A stretch of DNA of 7,789 nt from positions 1-7,789 of the forward strand of contig CANHJA010000103.1 in NCBI GenBank assembly GCA_947460795.1. The letters are read 5' to 3'. Below are positions 4,974 to 7,789 of the stretch, one piece after another; positions within the stretch are counted from its first letter, which is position 1, and the number at the start of each line of letters is the position of its first letter. The position numbers were made by a program, and so were the translations under genes. The notes beneath the pieces were generated by a model, which was not told the DNA's origin, did no database searches, and saw nothing but the letters and a program-made list of their open reading frames with translations. Source of the stretch: Bacteroidota bacterium. GTDB lineage: Bacteria; Bacteroidota; Bacteroidia; Chitinophagales; Chitinophagaceae.

Positions 4974-7460
4974 ATGAAAAAATATATTTACATTTTATTG
5001 GTAGTCATTTTGCCTACTTTCTCAATTGCACAAACATCCTCTGTAAAAGGAAAAATTATTGATGCAACCACTAAAAAAGGAATTTACTTGGCGAGTGTAG
5101 TGTTGAAATTAAAAAACGACACCTCTAAAGTTTATGGAGCAAAAACAAAAGAAGACGGGACGTTTGAGATTAAAAATGTGCCTTATAATAATTATTTCGT
5201 GGATGCCAGTTCAATAGGATATAGCAAAAAAAATGCTGGCTCAATTAATATCAATTCTGCGAGTACCAATTTAAAAACAATTGAACTGTTCGCAAATAGC
5301 AAAAGCCTAAGCAACGTTTTGGTAACTGCAGAAAAAAACGACATTACCTTAGAGGTAGACAAAAAAGTTTTCAATGTAGAAAAAAATCTAACTTCAGCTG
5401 GCGGGACCGCGGTAGATGCATTGAGAAATGTGCCTTCAGTTTCGGTAGACATGGATGGCAATTTAAGTCTTCGTGGAAAAGAAAATGTAACGCTTTATAT
5501 AGACGGAAAACCATCGGCAATGTTTGGCAGTGATCCTCAAACGGCTTTATCGAGCATCCCTGCTTCTTCTATCGAAAACGTGGAAGTAATCACCAATCCA
5601 TCTTCAAAATATGAAGCACAAGGAATGAGCGGCATCATTAATATCGTTCTTAAAAAAGATAGAAAAGCCGGCTTTAATGGCATGCTTACCTTAGGTGCGG
5701 GATCTCCTTTTCGAGCAAATGGAGGTTTAAATTTAAATGCCAATGTAAAAAAATGGAATTTCTTTTTTAATGGCAATACAAGAACTTCTAACACATGGGA
5801 ACAAACAACAGCTGCAAGGGACAATTATGAAAATAATTTAACGTATTCTTCATTCAATCATAACGACAGAAGACCATTGAATGGCTTTGTGAATTTTGGA
5901 ACAGAATATACCATCAATAACCGGAACAAAATCACCCTGACTCAAAACATTTTTAATGCAAAAATGAAAGGGGACAGTAAAACAACCAATAGCAACGAAA
6001 AAAATTATACCGATTTAATTTCTCGACAAATTAGGGAGAATGAATATATAGGAAATCCTTTAAGCGGTACTACTAATTTACAATATAAACACAATTTTAA
6101 AAAGCCCAAAGAAGAGATCAATTTCGAATTGAATTTTAGCAAAATGCGCTATCGAAGAGAAAGTAATTTCTTTAACAGTACCTACGACAGCAACAATGTT
6201 TTTGTATCAAATTATCAACAGGAAAATCCAGTTTTAGGACAAAACTGGAATGTTACTTTTCAAGTTGACTATGTAAAACCAATCGGAAAAACGGCTAAAA
6301 TTGAGTTGGGAGAAAAATCATATTTCATTAAATTTAAATCCGAAAACCAGCCAACCATAACCCTTCCAGGGCAAGCTACAATAGAAGAAACCATCTTAAA
6401 AAATCATTTTGTATTTAATCAGCAATTGCATGGAGCCTATATAAACTATGCCAATCAATTTAATAAAACGGGGGTTCAATTAGGCGTTAGAGGAGAATAT
6501 TTTTTATATGAAGGTACTATTTATCAATACAATGCATCCGCATCAAATGGGTATTTAAACTTCTTCCCTACCTTATTTGTAACACAAAAAATATCTAGCC
6601 ACGAAGATTTAAATTTCAATTATGCACGACGAGTAAATCGCCCAGGTTTTAGACAATTAATTCCCTTTATTGATGTTTCTAACCCACAAGATACGAGTGT
6701 AGGAAATCCAAACTTAAAATCAGAATTTATTCATGCAATGGAATTAACTTATTCCAATCAATATAAAAATACAAACACCTTGATGGGGAGTGTTTATTAT
6801 CAATATACGAATGATTTGATTCAGCGTTTCAGAAGATATAACAATGATGGAACAACCTACTCGCAACAACGCAACTTGGCCAGTGGAATTACCTATGGTG
6901 CTGAAATTACAAATAAAATGAACATCCTTTCTTGGTGGGATGCTACTTTAAATTTAAATGTATTTAGAAACATTATTAAAGGAAATAACATTGATTCTTC
7001 ATTAAACAATAAAGGGTTTGGAGGGTTTGCTAAATTAGTTACTAATACTCGATTGAAATACGGTTTCAATTTTCAACTGACAGGAAACTATTATGCTAAA
7101 ACAGTGATTGCACAAGGATATGTAGACCCATATTCGAACATTGATTTAGCATTAAAAAAATCGTTTCTAAAAAACATGGTCACTCTTACAGCAAACGTTA
7201 CTGATATTTTTAATACACTACAAACAAACACTATTTACAATTATTTCCCATTTTACAATCAGAATATTTTACGTAAAAACCAAACGAGAGGATACAGCCT
7301 AAACTTACAAGTTAAATTTGCGAGCAAATCCCAAAGATCCAACCCAACACTTCCTACAAAAAAAGCTTCTAAAAAAGACAAAGAAGGGAAAAACAGGGAT
7401 GAGAATTTGAAAAAAGATGACGAAGGTGGTGAAGAAGGTGGAGAAAAAAAGAAAGAATAA
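4974..7460 (+). CDS. Outer membrane beta-barrel protein, TonB-dependent receptor type
   Basis: This 828-residue protein has the order expected for the Bacteroidota outer membrane barrel family related to TonB-dependent receptors. Residues 1-19 are a signal peptide (KKYIYILLVVILPTFSIA, cleavage before Q20). A carboxypeptidase regulatory-like sandwich covers about 22-105 (VKGKIIDATTKKGIYLASV, KTKEDGTFEIKNVP, SIGYSKK). A plug-like domain covers about 120-230, with AVDALRNVPSVSVDMDGNLS, LRGKENVTLYIDGKP, SIENVEVITNPSSKYEAQG and GIINIVLKKD. The barrel follows, with alternating aromatic strands to about 784 and a typical RRVNRPGFRQLIPFIDVSNP segment near 557-576. The last ~44 residues form a charged tail. 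I chose the ATG at 4974 because it puts the signal peptide at the N-terminus; an in-frame GTG at 4947 would add nine residues ahead of it. The substrate cannot be told: no SusD-like partner, transporter or metal-uptake gene adjoins it. Confidence 0.88.
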   Translation: MKKYIYILLVVILPTFSIAQTSSVKGKIIDATTKKGIYLASVVLKLKNDTSKVYGAKTKEDGTFEIKNVPYNNYFVDASSIGYSKKNAGSININSASTNLKTIELFANSKSLSNVLVTAEKNDITLEVDKKVFNVEKNLTSAGGTAVDALRNVPSVSVDMDGNLSLRGKENVTLYIDGKPSAMFGSDPQTALSSIPASSIENVEVITNPSSKYEAQGMSGIINIVLKKDRKAGFNGMLTLGAGSPFRANGGLNLNANVKKWNFFFNGNTRTSNTWEQTTAARDNYENNLTYSSFNHNDRRPLNGFVNFGTEYTINNRNKITLTQNIFNAKMKGDSKTTNSNEKNYTDLISRQIRENEYIGNPLSGTTNLQYKHNFKKPKEEINFELNFSKMRYRRESNFFNSTYDSNNVFVSNYQQENPVLGQNWNVTFQVDYVKPIGKTAKIELGEKSYFIKFKSENQPTITLPGQATIEETILKNHFVFNQQLHGAYINYANQFNKTGVQLGVRGEYFLYEGTIYQYNASASNGYLNFFPTLFVTQKISSHEDLNFNYARRVNRPGFRQLIPFIDVSNPQDTSVGNPNLKSEFIHAMELTYSNQYKNTNTLMGSVYYQYTNDLIQRFRRYNNDGTTYSQQRNLASGITYGAEITNKMNILSWWDATLNLNVFRNIIKGNNIDSSLNNKGFGGFAKLVTNTRLKYGFNFQLTGNYYAKTVIAQGYVDPYSNIDLALKKSFLKNMVTLTANVTDIFNTLQTNTIYNYFPFYNQNILRKNQTRGYSLNLQVKFASKSQRSNPTLPTKKASKKDKEGKNRDENLKKDDEGGEEGGEKKKE

Positions 7461-7511
7461 ATAATTTAATAAGTACGAAATTTCAATTATGAATTGGGTA
7501 AGTTTATCAAC

Positions 7512-7544
7512 AAAAAAGTCGTTTCAAATGAAACGACTTTTTTT
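7512..7544. terminator. Bidirectional terminator between convergent genes
   Basis: GTCGTTTC (7518-7525) and GAAACGAC (7530-7537) pair perfectly around an AAAT loop. Six A precede and seven T follow the stem, so it can end transcription from both sides: the outer membrane protein gene on the plus strand and the T9SS cargo gene on the minus strand. It lies 51 bp after one stop and 18 bp after the other. Confidence 0.92.
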
Positions 7545-7562
7545 ATTGATTTACTTTATTTC

Positions 7563-7789
7563 TTAATTCTTACGAATTGTTTGTGCATAGTGCAAGCCTT
7601 TGTCGTTGGTTATATTTACCATGTACATACCGTCTGACAACCCTTCCAAACTTACTTTCGTTTGATTGCCTCCGGCTTTCAAGTTCATGTCTATTTGTTT
7701 TACAACTCGACCCGTTGCATCCATAATCTTTAATTTTGCATTTGTTGCTTTTACGATGTTGATGTCAACATTTAATTCACTCGATGCAG
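7563..7789 (-). CDS. C-terminal fragment of a second T9SS cargo protein (type A sorting domain)
   Basis: Read on the reverse strand, an open frame enters at the window edge (first full codon at 7787-7785) and runs 74 residues to TAA at 7565-7563, with no start inside the window. The fragment is a T9SS type A sorting domain: ELNVDINIVKATNAKLKIMD, then the ATGRVV turn, GGNQTKVSLEGLSDGMYMVN and a C-terminal YAQTIRKN. These strands line up with the end of the cargo gene at 2221-3618 (IMNLNGSILK, INISSLANNIYILKI, FAKLIKE). The usual YPNP motif would lie just upstream, outside the window. The passenger part, and so the function, cannot be seen. Cargo of this kind is exported by the type IX system and is commonly processed at this domain, then anchored to the cell surface or released. 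It converges on the outer membrane protein gene. Confidence 0.85.
   Translation of the reverse strand, partial: ASSELNVDINIVKATNAKLKIMDATGRVVKQIDMNLKAGGNQTKVSLEGLSDGMYMVNITNDKGLHYAQTIRKN

Noticed and set aside
5192..5824. Two reverse-strand frames inside the outer membrane protein gene
   Set aside because: Both are antisense to the conserved regulatory-like, plug and early barrel regions and have no recognisable domain.
1..7789. tRNA, rRNA, CRISPR arrays, insertion sequences or phage genes
   Set aside because: No regularly spaced repeat array, transposase motif, tRNA cloverleaf or rRNA sequence was recognised on either strand.

Overview
The window looks like a piece of a Bacteroidota chromosome. 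It is AT-rich, its promoter-like sites match the Bacteroidota -7 element TAnnTTTG, start codons lack clear Shine-Dalgarno sequences, and several gene families found only or mainly in this phylum are present: a PorX-type receiver-PglZ regulator, type IX secretion (T9SS) cargo with C-terminal sorting domains, and a TonB-receptor-like outer membrane barrel. Placement below phylum level is not possible from the sequence alone.

Layout. At 1-1277 (+) lies the 3' part of porX, the response regulator that controls the type IX secretion system; its N-terminal receiver domain is mostly outside the window. At 1333-2115 (+) is a Rossmann/DUF2520 protein of unknown physiological role. At 2221-3618 (+) is a secreted PKD/Ig-like repeat protein with a signal peptide and a T9SS type A sorting domain. 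A 259-bp gap follows; it holds a strong terminator, a diverged inverted repeat built from 7-bp units, and the sucD promoter. At 3878-4747 (+) is sucD, the alpha subunit of succinyl-CoA synthetase, ended by a strong terminator. At 4974-7460 (+) is an outer membrane beta-barrel protein of the TonB-dependent receptor type with an unusual charged C-terminal tail. At 7563-7789 (-), converging on it across a bidirectional terminator, is the 3' end of a second T9SS cargo gene. It has no start inside the window and is recognisable only by reading the reverse strand.

How the genes relate. The clearest theme is protein export and the outer membrane: one T9SS regulator, two genes for proteins carrying T9SS export signals, and one outer membrane barrel. 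sucD is a housekeeping TCA-cycle gene in its own transcription unit, and the DUF2520 gene is a conserved gene of unclear role. Terminators after the first cargo gene, after sucD and between the convergent pair suggest mostly single-gene transcription units; porX and the DUF2520 gene are close enough (55 bp) to be co-transcribed.

I found no CRISPR array, tRNA, rRNA, insertion sequence or defence cassette, and no convincing undescribed system. The most unusual signals are the inverted heptamer repeats around the 3671-3698 terminator, the regular four-cysteine pattern of the PKD repeats, and the lysine/glutamate-rich tail of the outer membrane protein.
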